Positions 7,282-15,251 of a DNA stretch of 15,406 bases are shown in pieces. Positions within the stretch are counted from its first letter, which is position 1, and every line of letters starts with the position of its first letter. The DNA lies in NCBI GenBank assembly GCA_964649845.1, contig CAZYSS010000050.1, positions 1 through 15,406 of the forward strand, read 5' to 3'. A model generated the notes under the pieces. It was not told the origin of the DNA and searched no databases. It saw only the letters and a program-made list of their open reading frames with translations. A program made the position numbers and the translations under genes. This stretch comes from RGIG3102 sp964649845 (GTDB lineage: Bacteria > Bacillota > Clostridia > Oscillospirales > Ruminococcaceae).

Positions 7282-8999
7282 ATGAAAAGTGATATCGAAA
7301 TCGCTCAGGGCGCCAATATGCTGCCTATCGAGGAAATCGCCGCCAAAGTGGGGCTTTCCAGAAAGGAAATCAGCCTTTACGGTGATTACAAGGCAAAAAT
7401 CGACCTGAACAAAGTTAAAAATATCCCTGACAGAAAGGGCAAACTGATTCTGGTTACAGCTATCAGCCCTACACCTGCAGGTGAAGGCAAAACAACAACC
7501 AGCATCGGTCTGGGTGACGGTCTAGCAAGACTGGGCAAAAACGTGGTGCTGGCATTGAGAGAGCCAAGCCTTGGCCCTGTATTTGGCATCAAGGGTGGTG
7601 CAGCAGGCGGCGGTTATGCACAGGTAGTGCCAATGGAAGACATCAACCTGCATTTTACAGGTGACCTGCATGCAATCGGCGCAGCAAACAACCTGCTGGC
7701 AGCTTTGGTGGACAACCACATCTATCAGGGCAATCAGCTGAACATTGATCCACGCAGAGTGACATGGAAACGCTGTGTTGATATGAACGACAGACAGCTG
7801 CGTTTCATCACAGACGGTCTGGGCGGCAGAGTAAACGGCACACCGAGAGAAGACGGTTTTGATATTACAGTTGCAAGTGAAATAATGGCAGTTTTCTGTC
7901 TGGCAGCAGACCTTGCTGACCTGAAAGAAAGATTGGGCAGAATCGTAGTTGGTTACACATATGCCAACGAACCTGTTACTGTGGCACAGCTGGGTGTACA
8001 GGGCGCACTGGCAGCGTTACTGAAAGATGCTATAAATCCAAACCTTGTACAGACTCTGGAAAACACACCATGCCCGAGGGTTACCTTTCCCTGAATCCCA
8101 AGTTCGGNNNNNNNNNNCCTTGCCTTATCCACGGCGGTCCTTTTGCAAATATTGCCCACGGCTGTAACAGCGCTGTAGCTACAAAGCTGGCTATGAAGCT
8201 GGGTGACTATGTGGTAACAGAAGCAGGCTTCGGTGCTGACCTTGGCGCTGAAAAGTTCCTCGACATCAAATGCCGTATGAATGGTCTGTCACCAAATGCT
8301 GTTGTAGTAGTAGCTACAATCAGAGCACTGAAGCATCACGGTGGTGTAGCAAAAGCTGACCTGAACAAAGAAAATGTGGAGGCACTGAAAGCAGGTCTGC
8401 CAAATCTGGGCAGACACGTGCACAACATCAAAGATAATTTTGGTTTGCCATGTGTTGTGGCTCTCAACAGCTTCCCTACAGATACAGAAACCGAAAGACA
8501 GGCTGTATATGCATACTGCGCTGAACTGGGCGTGGAATGTGCATTCAGCGATGTATTTGCAAAAGGCGGTGAAGGCGGCATTGAACTGGCAGAAAAAGTG
8601 CTGGCAGTTATGCAGGATGAAACAGAAATCAACTTCACATATGAAGCTGACCTGACTGTTGACGAAAAAATCAAGGCTGTATGTAAAAAAATCTATGGTG
8701 CTGATGATGTAACATTTGCAAAATCTGCACAGACAATGCTGAAAACTCTGGCAAGTGCAGGCTATGACAGACTGCCTGTATGTATTGCCAAAACGCAGTA
8801 TTCTTTCTCTGACAACGCATCCCTGCTGGCAGCACCAACAGGATTTACAATGAACGTAAGAGAACTGCGTCTGTCTGCCGGTGCAGGCTTTGTGGTGGCG
8901 GTAATGGGCGAAATTATGACAATGCCCGGTCTGCCAAAGGCACCTGCCGCACTGAACATCGATATTGATGAAGACGGCAAAATCAAAGGTCTGTTCTAA
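7282..8999 (+). CDS. fhs: Formate-tetrahydrofolate ligase, interrupted by an assembly gap
   Basis: Makes 10-formyl-tetrahydrofolate from formate, THF and ATP, feeding purine and formyl-methionine synthesis and, in acetogens, the methyl branch of the Wood-Ljungdahl pathway. The nucleotide loop TPAGEGKTTT is at residues 64-73, and the family signature runs through REPSLGPVFGIKGGAAGGG (93-111). Downstream of the gap, HGGPFANIAHGCNS and TEAGFGADLGAEKF are also family hallmarks. The left part is open from 7282 to 8094 and the right part from 8118 to 8999, in different frames. Both sides carry the same Pro-Cys codons (cca tgc at 8068-8073, cct tgc at 8118-8123). Removing 50 bases between them restores one frame of 555 codons, the normal family length. 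Start is ATG with GGGAGG 5 bases upstream. The gene is probably intact in the organism. Confidence 0.93.
8075..8117. other. Scaffold gap with 33 bases of non-fhs sequence
   Basis: Ten N (8108-8117) are preceded by 33 bases (8075-8107) that match nothing expected in fhs and shift the frame to an early stop at 8092-8094. The 7-base ends flanking the insert, ccatgcc (8068-8074) and ccttgcc (8118-8124), are the same fhs stretch seen twice with one difference. This fits two contig ends that overlap and were joined with a default spacer, with erroneous bases at one end. A true short insertion cannot be excluded. Confidence 0.85.
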
Positions 9000-9010
9000 A
9001 ATACAAAAAC

Positions 9011-9036
9011 AAAGAGTGGCCGCTGCCACTCTTTTT
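9011..9036 (+). terminator. Rho-independent terminator after fhs
   Basis: A perfect 10-base stem, AAAGAGTGGC (9011-9020) with GCCACTCTTT (9025-9034), has a CGCT loop and runs into TTTTTC. It begins 12 bases after the fhs stop and separates fhs from the next gene. Confidence 0.88.
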
Positions 9037-9037
9037 C

Positions 9038-9066
9038 TTTACATCACAGGTAAAAAATGTTAGACT
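9038..9066 (+). promoter_or_regulatory. Candidate promoter for the class V aminotransferase gene
   Basis: TTTACA (9038-9043, five of six) and TAGACT (9061-9066, four of six) are 17 bases apart, with TGT before the -10 as in extended promoters. It directly follows the fhs terminator and would give a leader of about 30 bases. The -10 is poor, so confidence is moderate. Confidence 0.45.
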
Positions 9067-9102
9067 GAAAACTAATAAAAATGTAAAACTGGAGGTTTAC
9101 TG

Positions 9103-10245
9103 ATGGATAAATTTGAAAAAGTCAGACAGGAGCAGTTCCCTATTACAGCAAAATATGCGTATCTGGACACATCTTCATCAGGTCTGATAAGCAAGAATTC
9201 CCGCGATGCAATGGTGAATTATATCAATGACAGATATGAAAACGCCCTTGATATTGCGGGTGTAAATGCAGCGTGGAACCACGCTGATGCAATGAGAAAA
9301 CCTGTGGCTGAAATGTTCAACGCAGAACCGGAAGAAATTTTCTTCGGCGGTGCTGCAAGTACAATCATCAGCATCTTTTCCGCAGGTATCGAATTAAAAG
9401 AAAATGCAAATATTGTAATGTCTGGTCTCACATTCCCATCCACACCATATACCTGGATGAACAGGGTTGGTGTGGAAAATGTAAGAATTGCACAGCCTGT
9501 AGACGGCAAAATGCCAGCACAGCAACTGTTTGACCTGGTGGATGAAAATACAGCAGTTATTTCACTGTGTTCTGTGGAAAATACCACAGGTTTCCGCCAC
9601 GACCTGAAAGAAATCAGCGATTTCTGCCAGGAAAGAGGTATTTATCTGGTACTGGACATCACACAGGGTATTGCTTCGATGAAAATTGACGTAAAGGAAA
9701 CACCAATCGACTTTATGGTGGGCAGTACATTCAAATGGCTGGGCGGTCTGTTCGGCTTTGGCATAGGCTATGTGTCAAAACGCATTCTGGACAAAATCAC
9801 TCCTGTGCACGTGGGCTGGACAGGCAACAAAAACAGAATGGACCACAGCAAATACGTGCTGAATTTAAGCGATAATGCCAATAAATTTGAAACCGGTATG
9901 CTGAACTGGGAAAGCCTGCGCGGTCTGGAAGAAGCTGTGAAACTGTATATAAATCTGAACCCTGACGATGTGGAAAAACACATCCTTGACCTGACAGACT
10001 ATATGTATGACCAGCTGGCTGAAATTGACCACGTGTCAATCAAAGGCAATTTTGAAAAGAAAAACCGCAGTGGCATTATGTATATCAATGTACCAGCTGA
10101 ATGGCAGCTGACAAATGCCATTATGGCAGAACACGGCATACGCGCACATATGTCCGGCGGCTGCATCCGCATAGGCATACACTATTTCAACAACAAAGCT
10201 GACCTGGACAGACTGATTGATTTTCTTAAAAATTACCGCGGATAA
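9103..10245 (+). CDS. Class V aminotransferase-like PLP enzyme, desulfurase-like but without the catalytic cysteine
   Basis: A 380-residue fold type I PLP protein. YAYLDTSSSGL (18-28) matches the N-terminus of the SufS/CsdA and isopenicillin-N-epimerase group. D185 in LDITQG would contact the PLP ring and K211 in VGSTFKWLGG is the Schiff-base lysine. The C-terminal part has a conserved-looking arginine, R356, in GGCIRIGIHYFN, which resembles the RASFYFYN region of SufS. The SufS catalytic-cysteine loop is not seen; the only cysteine there (C354) is two residues from that arginine, in the wrong place. It is therefore more likely an aminotransferase, lyase or epimerase than a sulfur donor; the substrate is unknown. 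ATG is preceded by GGAGG at 8 bases. Only 35 bases and no terminator separate it from the surface-protein gene downstream, so the two may be cotranscribed. Confidence 0.85.
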   Translation: MDKFEKVRQEQFPITAKYAYLDTSSSGLISKNSRDAMVNYINDRYENALDIAGVNAAWNHADAMRKPVAEMFNAEPEEIFFGGAASTIISIFSAGIELKENANIVMSGLTFPSTPYTWMNRVGVENVRIAQPVDGKMPAQQLFDLVDENTAVISLCSVENTTGFRHDLKEISDFCQERGIYLVLDITQGIASMKIDVKETPIDFMVGSTFKWLGGLFGFGIGYVSKRILDKITPVHVGWTGNKNRMDHSKYVLNLSDNANKFETGMLNWESLRGLEEAVKLYINLNPDDVEKHILDLTDYMYDQLAEIDHVSIKGNFEKKNRSGIMYINVPAEWQLTNAIMAEHGIRAHMSGGCIRIGIHYFNNKADLDRLIDFLKNYRG

Positions 10246-10280
10246 TCATTCACGATGTATTAAATACAGGAGAAAAACAT

Positions 10281-12656
10281 ATGAGAAAGATACTATCTTT
10301 GTTGCTTTCGTTTACGCTTATATTGACCATTGTGCCAGACATAGATGTATCTGCAGCAACCGCCTCCGGTAAGGTTGATGATAATATCACCTGGGTGCTT
10401 GACCGGGACGGAACACTGACATTCAGTGGCACAGGCCAAATGAAAAATTATACTTCAGACGACATAGTGCCCTGGAACGACTACAAAAGCAGCATATCAA
10501 AAGTTGCTATAAGCAATGGTATAACCCATATCGGCAGCCGTGCATTCAACGAATTCAATTTAACATCTGTCGAGATACCTGACAGCGTAACAAGCATTGG
10601 CTATATGGCTTTCGCAGGTAACAATTTCACAACAATCGATATACCTAATAGTGTTACTGAAATCAAAGGCGCAGTTTTTAAGAGTTGTTTATCACTTGCT
10701 TCAATAGCACTTCCTGATGGACTGACAAAAATATTTGACAGTTTATTTGCAAATTGTACCAGTCTTGAAACAATAAGTATCCCTGCAAGTGTTGTTTCTA
10801 TAAGCAGTACTTCTTTCGATGGATGCGATAATCTGAAAACAATAGTTTATTCAGGTACTGAAAGCGAATGGGAAAATTTGACCAAAGACGTAACCAGTGC
10901 AGATTTGCAAAGAGCCACCGTTACATATGGAAATACTGGCGGAGGTACAACCGGCACCACAACCGAAAAATACAGCATCACTGTAAGCAGCTGTACAAAC
11001 GGCACAGTTGAAACAGATAAAAATTCAGCCGCTGCAGGCGAGACAGTCGCCGTGACAGCAAATGCCTCCAACGGCTATACATTGAGCAGAATACTTGTTG
11101 ACGGACAGGAACTGACAGGCAACACATTTACAGTATCCGGCAATCATACAGTTTCCGCTGAATTTATTGCAACGGGCAATTACACCGTTTCACTTGGTTA
11201 TGAAACTCTTTCCGTTTTAGATGGCGAAACTGCAACTGTTGACATACATATTCTTTCTGACATTAATTCTGTTTACAATGCAGTTGACATCACCCTGAAT
11301 TACAGTGGTGTTGAACTGGTCACAGCAAGTCTAGAGGGTTACACTCTCACAAAATCCGAAGGCACAGTGCACATACAGGGCTATGGCAAGGACAAAGCTG
11401 TGGGTACAGATATTTCTTTACAGTTCAGTAATCCTGTTGTCTCCGGCGGCACAGTGGAACTTGTAACAGCATATATTGACAAATCTTCAAACGCAATATC
11501 TGCAGATGCTCCCCGGGCACAGCTGGGTGTCAGAGCAGCAGCAATTATCCTGAAAGGCTATGCTGTAACGCTGGATGAAACCTTCATCGGCGGTGATATA
11601 GCTGAATACGGAGCAGACTATGTGTTTACAGCAAAAAACCTGAATTATACCTATTCCGTTACAGCCACAGTGGACGGTGCGGCCGTAGCTGTAACAGACA
11701 ACGGTGACGGCACTTTCACAATCAGAAATGTTACCGGACCGCTCGTTATTACTGCAACCAGAACTCCTAAAACATATGATGTGACTGTCAGCGGAAACGC
11801 TGCAGGTGATGTGGCAACCACCGCAAACAAAGCCACATATGGCACAGATTATACATTTACTGTAAATAAAACAGAACATTACAGCTACAGCGTTAAAGTT
11901 GAAATTGGCGGTGTAAATTACTCATATGCTGAATCAGACGGCACATACACCATCAAGGGTGCAGATATTACTGGTGCAATTGAAATTACCGCAGAAAAAG
12001 AACTGTCTGAACTGACAGTTGAATTCAAAGGCAATGCAGCAGGTGCTGCAACGGGTGACAAAATTGCAGCTATCAACGAAAACTATACTTTTACCCTGAA
12101 TAAAACTGCAGGCTACACCTACACCGTGACAATCCTGATGGGTGATAAGCCGGTAACTCCAGAAATCACTGATAATCAATATACTGTAAAAGATGTAACA
12201 GCAAATCTGGTTATCACAATCGAAAGCATACTGGATGTGGAAGTAACTGTAAACCAGTATCTCAAACTGGATAACACCGCAGTTTATCTGGTTACAGTAA
12301 AAGGAGAAACACCGGATGGTTATGTAATCAGCTATGACACCCAACCGATGTACAGGTCTGCACAGTACAACAGCTATGCATATCTGGTTATTTCTGAACA
12401 GGAACTGACCAAAGAGGCTGCAACAGCCAGAGTGGGTCATATAAATGCCACAACCGAAGAAATCGGCAACACAGGTGATGTAAACAATACAGGAAAAATC
12501 GATATCAACGATGCACAGCTGATATATGATATTTACAATGCAAAATATCCTGATTTCAGTCAGGTTTCAATGAAAAAATTCCTGTGTGCAGACACCAACA
12601 ACAGCTTAAGCGTCAACATTGACGACGCTGTGCGGATTATAACAAAACTCAATTGA
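10281..12656 (+). CDS. Secreted multidomain protein: BspA leucine-rich repeats, cohesin-like domain and C-terminal dockerin
   Basis: A 791-residue exported protein. A signal peptide (1-25, DVSA then A) leads into a BspA-type N-cap (GTLTFSGTGQM 44-54) and about five 23-residue leucine-rich repeats (75-190) such as IPDSVTSIGYMAF, ending in the usual SGTESEWENL. A GT-rich linker (218-228), an InlB/bacterial-repeat-like beta module (229-297) and a cohesin-like beta sandwich (about 300-424) follow. Three related repeats of about 75 residues (425-496, 497-574, 575-650) share YTFT...YTY and TIK...ITA elements. After an unassigned segment (651-727) comes a type I-like dockerin (728-791) with two calcium loops: D733, N735, T737, D744 and D771, N773, S775, D782. 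No catalytic domain is visible, so adhesion or scaffolding on host or plant polymers is likelier than hydrolysis. ATG has AGGAG at 8 bases. No LPXTG motif or transmembrane anchor is present, so it may be held through the dockerin. Confidence 0.9.
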   Translation: MRKILSLLLSFTLILTIVPDIDVSAATASGKVDDNITWVLDRDGTLTFSGTGQMKNYTSDDIVPWNDYKSSISKVAISNGITHIGSRAFNEFNLTSVEIPDSVTSIGYMAFAGNNFTTIDIPNSVTEIKGAVFKSCLSLASIALPDGLTKIFDSLFANCTSLETISIPASVVSISSTSFDGCDNLKTIVYSGTESEWENLTKDVTSADLQRATVTYGNTGGGTTGTTTEKYSITVSSCTNGTVETDKNSAAAGETVAVTANASNGYTLSRILVDGQELTGNTFTVSGNHTVSAEFIATGNYTVSLGYETLSVLDGETATVDIHILSDINSVYNAVDITLNYSGVELVTASLEGYTLTKSEGTVHIQGYGKDKAVGTDISLQFSNPVVSGGTVELVTAYIDKSSNAISADAPRAQLGVRAAAIILKGYAVTLDETFIGGDIAEYGADYVFTAKNLNYTYSVTATVDGAAVAVTDNGDGTFTIRNVTGPLVITATRTPKTYDVTVSGNAAGDVATTANKATYGTDYTFTVNKTEHYSYSVKVEIGGVNYSYAESDGTYTIKGADITGAIEITAEKELSELTVEFKGNAAGAATGDKIAAINENYTFTLNKTAGYTYTVTILMGDKPVTPEITDNQYTVKDVTANLVITIESILDVEVTVNQYLKLDNTAVYLVTVKGETPDGYVISYDTQPMYRSAQYNSYAYLVISEQELTKEAATARVGHINATTEEIGNTGDVNNTGKIDINDAQLIYDIYNAKYPDFSQVSMKKFLCADTNNSLSVNIDDAVRIITKLN

Positions 12657-12670
12657 TTTATTTGTATCTG

Positions 12671-12700
12671 AAAAGCCCTGCTGATATACAGGGCTTTTTG
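12671..12700 (+). terminator. Rho-independent terminator after the dockerin protein gene
   Basis: AAAAGCCCTG (12671-12680) pairs perfectly with CAGGGCTTTT (12689-12698) around an 8-base loop and ends in TTTTTG. It lies 14 bases after the stop codon. The next gene starts 35 bases further on with no clear promoter, so partial read-through is plausible. Confidence 0.85.
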
Positions 12701-12703
12701 TTA

Positions 12704-12720
12704 CGGTATTTGAAATACCG
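12704..12720 (+). promoter_or_regulatory. Small hairpin just before the ribosome site of the membrane cohesin-like gene
   Basis: CGGTATT and AATACCG form a perfect 7-base stem with a TGA loop, ending 4 bases before GGAG (12725-12728). It would sit at the 5' end of the translated message after the terminator and could shield or stabilise it. It lacks a T-tract and is not a terminator. Confidence 0.35.
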
Positions 12721-12734
12721 CTGTGGAGAATATT

Positions 12735-13766
12735 ATGAAAATAAAAGCTATATTTTTGTCATTTATCCTGATGTGTGTACTGGCGTTACCAGCCGCTGCA
12801 GCAGATACAGACAGGCAGTATAAACTGTCTCTGGCTGTCAATGGTCAGCATCAGATATATGCCGGAACAGGTGATATACTTACCGTGACTGCACTGCTTG
12901 AGAGAACTGACACAGACCAGCGGTCCACAATGTACGGATTTCAGGATGAAATACGATATGATGATGAATTTATACATATAACAGACGGTATGACCATCAC
13001 CGCTGCTGATGTAAAAACCAACGATATAGCCTTGACAGACGGGGATCGTGCTTTTTATATAAACTATCTTTCGCTTGATGGCCAGAACAGCTGGCAGCCA
13101 AAAACTTTGCTGGCCAGTTTCCAGATAAAAGTAACGGCGGATAAAGGCGCAACAAAGCTGAAAAATGAAAATGTGATTATTTCTGTGCCTGACGGTTCTG
13201 ATACATACCGGAATACTGTAAATGACCTGGTGATAATTGTCAGTTCCGATTGTACAGTAAAATTCGACTGCAAAGGTGGCAGTGAAATATCACCACAGGA
13301 TGTGCAGATTGGCGGACTGATAAACAAACCTGCGGACCCACAGCGAGAAGGCTATGTATTTATGGGCTGGTACAGTGACCCAGCTCTTACAGAACAATGG
13401 GAATTTGACACGGATACAGTGGAAACCAATATGACATTGTACGCAAAATGGCAGAGTGCAGCTGTTGCAGACACAGCAACTGATGATACCGATTTCCCTG
13501 TTCATCCTGTGTTTGTTATCAGTGCAATCTGTTTGCTGATTTTACTGCTGGCATCATTCAGCCGCAAAACCGTGACATATATGGTGGACGGCAAGGAATA
13601 TATGAAAGCAATAGTTAAAAAGAACTCAAAGCTTGTTCCCCCTCAGCCACCTGTAACAGAAAACAGAGCATTTTCAGGCTGGTATAAAGACGAACAATTT
13701 ATCGAAAAGTGGGATTTTGCCAACGACACTGTGCAGAAATCCATCAGGCTTTTTGCAAAATTTTAA
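12735..13766 (+). CDS. Membrane-anchored cohesin-like protein with InlB-type repeats on both sides of the membrane
   Basis: A 343-residue protein. I use ATG at 12735 because GGAG (12725-12728) sits 6 bases upstream; the in-frame GTG at 12723 overlaps that site. A signal peptide (1-23, PAAAA then DT) is followed by a cohesin-like beta sandwich (about 28-170) with GDILTVTALL and YGFQDEIRYDDEF strand patterns. Next is an InlB B-repeat/Flg_new module (173-239: CTVKFDCKGG to GYVFMGWYSDPALTEQWEF and LYAKW) and a transmembrane helix (about 258-275). A second copy of the same repeat type follows (278-343: TVTYMVDGK to FSGWYKDEQFIEKWDF and LFAKF). Charges (DTATDDTD before, SRK after the helix) place the first repeat outside and the second inside the cell, which is odd for this module. 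Downstream of the dockerin protein gene, it is a natural candidate anchor for it. Cohesin assignment rests on pattern only. Confidence 0.85.
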   Translation: MKIKAIFLSFILMCVLALPAAAADTDRQYKLSLAVNGQHQIYAGTGDILTVTALLERTDTDQRSTMYGFQDEIRYDDEFIHITDGMTITAADVKTNDIALTDGDRAFYINYLSLDGQNSWQPKTLLASFQIKVTADKGATKLKNENVIISVPDGSDTYRNTVNDLVIIVSSDCTVKFDCKGGSEISPQDVQIGGLINKPADPQREGYVFMGWYSDPALTEQWEFDTDTVETNMTLYAKWQSAAVADTATDDTDFPVHPVFVISAICLLILLLASFSRKTVTYMVDGKEYMKAIVKKNSKLVPPQPPVTENRAFSGWYKDEQFIEKWDFANDTVQKSIRLFAKF

Positions 13767-13802
13767 ACTGCAGTAAACACGGCCAGGCTGTTGTAACGGC
13801 AT

Positions 13803-13860
13803 ATAAACAATCAAGACTCAATAATGCAAACTGCATTATTGAGTCTTTTTTATTGTTTAT
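13803..13860. terminator. Long bidirectional terminator between convergent genes
   Basis: AAGACTCAATAATGCA (13813-13828) pairs perfectly with its complement at 13832-13847 around an AAC loop, giving a 16-base stem followed by TTTTTT on the plus strand. Outer arms ATAAACAAT (13803-13811) and ATTGTTTAT (13852-13860) extend the inverted repeat. It lies between the plus-strand gene ending at 13766 and the minus-strand gene ending at 13868, and probably serves both. Confidence 0.88.
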
Positions 13861-13867
13861 CCTGCAA

Positions 13868-14350
13868 TCATTTGTTTTCAATAATATCCACAACTTCACC
13901 AATGAACATTGTGTGTGGTGCTTCGTCAGTGTAATATCTGTCGATTGCAAACTGTGGCATTGTATCTGTGATAAGGTCCTGGCGGTAAATCTTTTTGCAC
14001 AGCAGTGTGATTTCAGCTTCCTTGAAAGAAACAGAATCGCCCACAGAAACAGCTGTCAGTTTTGTCTGTGCCACTTTATCACCATCTCTGCCGGACAGTG
14101 TGCCCAGCAAACCCAGGTCCTTGCGGTATTCTTCGCCATAAAAGCTGACAGTAAAGTAATCGTTATTGTCCAGAAAGCTGTGGGTATGGCGAATAGGTTT
14201 TACATACACTGTGGCAACAGGCTTGTTCCAGATTGTACCAAGACCGCCCCAGCTGATTGTCATAGTGTTATAGTTATCTGATGTACCGGCAGTTACCAGC
14301 GCCCACTCCTTGTCATAAACGCTGAATGCTTTTTTCATAAAGTTTTTCAT
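13868..14350 (-). CDS. Flavin reductase-like FMN-binding protein
   Basis: A 160-residue protein of the flavin reductase-like split-barrel family, a fold that binds FMN and serves in NAD(P)H-flavin reductases and flavoredoxins. Recognisable parts are the N-terminal strand WALVTAG (17-23), NTMTISWGGLG, the ATVYVKPIRHT strand with a Thr/His-rich turn, and FTVSFYGEEYRKDLGLLGTLSGRDGDK in the second half of the barrel. Length is typical for the short, cytosolic members. The electron donor and acceptor cannot be named. ATG at 14350 has AAGGA 9 bases upstream. A separate promoter lies in the gap before it, so it can be expressed apart from the two genes upstream, though no terminator separates them. 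Confidence 0.88.
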   Translation of the reverse strand: MKNFMKKAFSVYDKEWALVTAGTSDNYNTMTISWGGLGTIWNKPVATVYVKPIRHTHSFLDNNDYFTVSFYGEEYRKDLGLLGTLSGRDGDKVAQTKLTAVSVGDSVSFKEAEITLLCKKIYRQDLITDTMPQFAIDRYYTDEAPHTMFIGEVVDIIENK

Positions 14351-14379
14351 AATCAGTTTTCCTTTTGATGTTTTCTTAT

Positions 14380-14408
14380 ATTATACAACAAACTTAAAAA
14401 TAAGTGAA
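14380..14408 (-). promoter_or_regulatory. Promoter for the flavin reductase-like gene
   Basis: On the minus strand a perfect TATAAT (14380-14385) lies 17 bases from TTCACT (14403-14408, four of six). The -35 overlaps the last codons of the upstream gene. The leader to the ATG would be about 25 bases and carries AAAAGGA. Confidence 0.6.
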
Positions 14409-14747
14409 ATCAAAGCCACATTTTTTCAATGCATCTTCACATCTGATAACAAAATCCCTGTTTGCACCATAGCTGACATTGAACAGACCGCCGCCACCGC
14501 CTGAACCCACAATACAGGCAGTCTGCCGGTTATCATATTCTGTCAATACAACAGTAAGGCTGGCGTAGCTTTTTGTCCTGAAATAGTACATTTCATAAAC
14601 AAGGGTCCATATCTGCACGCCATTGACAGTCTGGGCAGTTCTGGATTCTTTCTCTATCCCGGTAATACTGCAGATTGTTTCATATATTTCCTGCAGGGAC
14701 TTTTGCTTTTTTGCAGACATATAAACGGTATTTCTGTCTATGTTCAA
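14394..14747 (-). CDS. Small protein of unknown function (possibly DUF6054-like), TTG start
   Basis: A 117-residue, probably cytosolic protein with no signal peptide or membrane helix. It has a basic N-terminal helix (MSAKKQKSLQEIYETI), a central strand-rich part and a glycine run (GSGGGGGLFNVSYG, 82-95) before a C-terminal helix and FDFTYF end. The Gly-rich turn and length recall the DUF6054 group, but I assign this only tentatively. The start is awkward. TTG at 14747 forms a TTGA overlap with the stop of the upstream gene, typical of translational coupling. However, AAGGAGG sits just one base before it, closer than usual. ATG at 14720 is an alternative with no ribosome site of its own. Confidence 0.7.
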   Translation of the reverse strand: MNIDRNTVYMSAKKQKSLQEIYETICSITGIEKESRTAQTVNGVQIWTLVYEMYYFRTKSYASLTVVLTEYDNRQTACIVGSGGGGGLFNVSYGANRDFVIRCEDALKKCGFDFTYF

Positions 14748-15199
14748 TCCTCCTTATTATTTGATATATGTGTATCCGGAACTTTTGTATTGTTAAAAAC
14801 AAACATAAAGTCTGTGATTGGTGAAGCAAAAATTGCAGCCAGAATAAGTGTTGCCATTAATTCAGCAGTTATTGTGCCGCCAAGTCTTGTAGTTGATGTA
14901 CCTGCGAAAAAATCGGGATAAAAAATACGCAGACAGAAAAACGCAACACTGACCCCCAAAGCGAGAACAGCATATTTTTTGTGTTTTTCACCAAGCATAT
15001 CTGTATAGCTATTCCGTTCTTTATATAGCATACAGGCACAGACAATACTGGCACCATATACAGCTGCATATCCGGCAAGTATAAAATCAATATCGAATAA
15101 TTCCAAAAACATAGAAACCACAATGAATATAATTCCCGTTACACATATCTGTGTAACCTTTTTTGAGTATTCTTTAAAGCTGAAATCTTTTTTATTCAT
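14744..15199 (-). CDS. Four-helix integral membrane protein of unknown function
   Basis: A 151-residue protein starting at ATG 15199. A longer reading from 15268 is rejected because a strong promoter overlaps that codon and transcription would begin near 15245. A basic cytosolic N-terminus (MNKKDFSFKEYSKK) leads to four predicted helices at about 17-35, 38-59, 76-94 and 107-134, joined by short loops, one of them basic (KERNSYTDMLGEKHKK). The C-terminal tail is short and polar. No enzymatic motif is visible and I do not recognise the family; it resembles many small Clostridia membrane proteins of unknown role. The ribosome site is weak (GGTGG about 12 bases upstream). Its stop overlaps the next gene by TTGA, so the two are probably translated together. 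Confidence 0.72.
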   Translation of the reverse strand: MNKKDFSFKEYSKKVTQICVTGIIFIVVSMFLELFDIDFILAGYAAVYGASIVCACMLYKERNSYTDMLGEKHKKYAVLALGVSVAFFCLRIFYPDFFAGTSTTRLGGTITAELMATLILAAIFASPITDFMFVFNNTKVPDTHISNNKED

Positions 15200-15251
15200 C
15201 ACACAAAAACACCACCATTCTATATATTCATTTGTATCACTTTTCAATTTT

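Noticed and set aside
8075..8107. Insertion sequence or mobile element in fhs
   Set aside because: Only 33 bases, no inverted ends, and it abuts a 10-N spacer with duplicated contig-end sequence.
8070..8999. Separate gene starting at ATG 8070
   Set aside because: The ATG is created by the frame shift at the assembly gap, has no ribosome site, and the downstream protein is the second half of fhs.
8289..9029. 246-codon open frame antisense to fhs
   Set aside because: A shadow of fhs codon use; Cys- and Phe-rich low-information product with no start signals.
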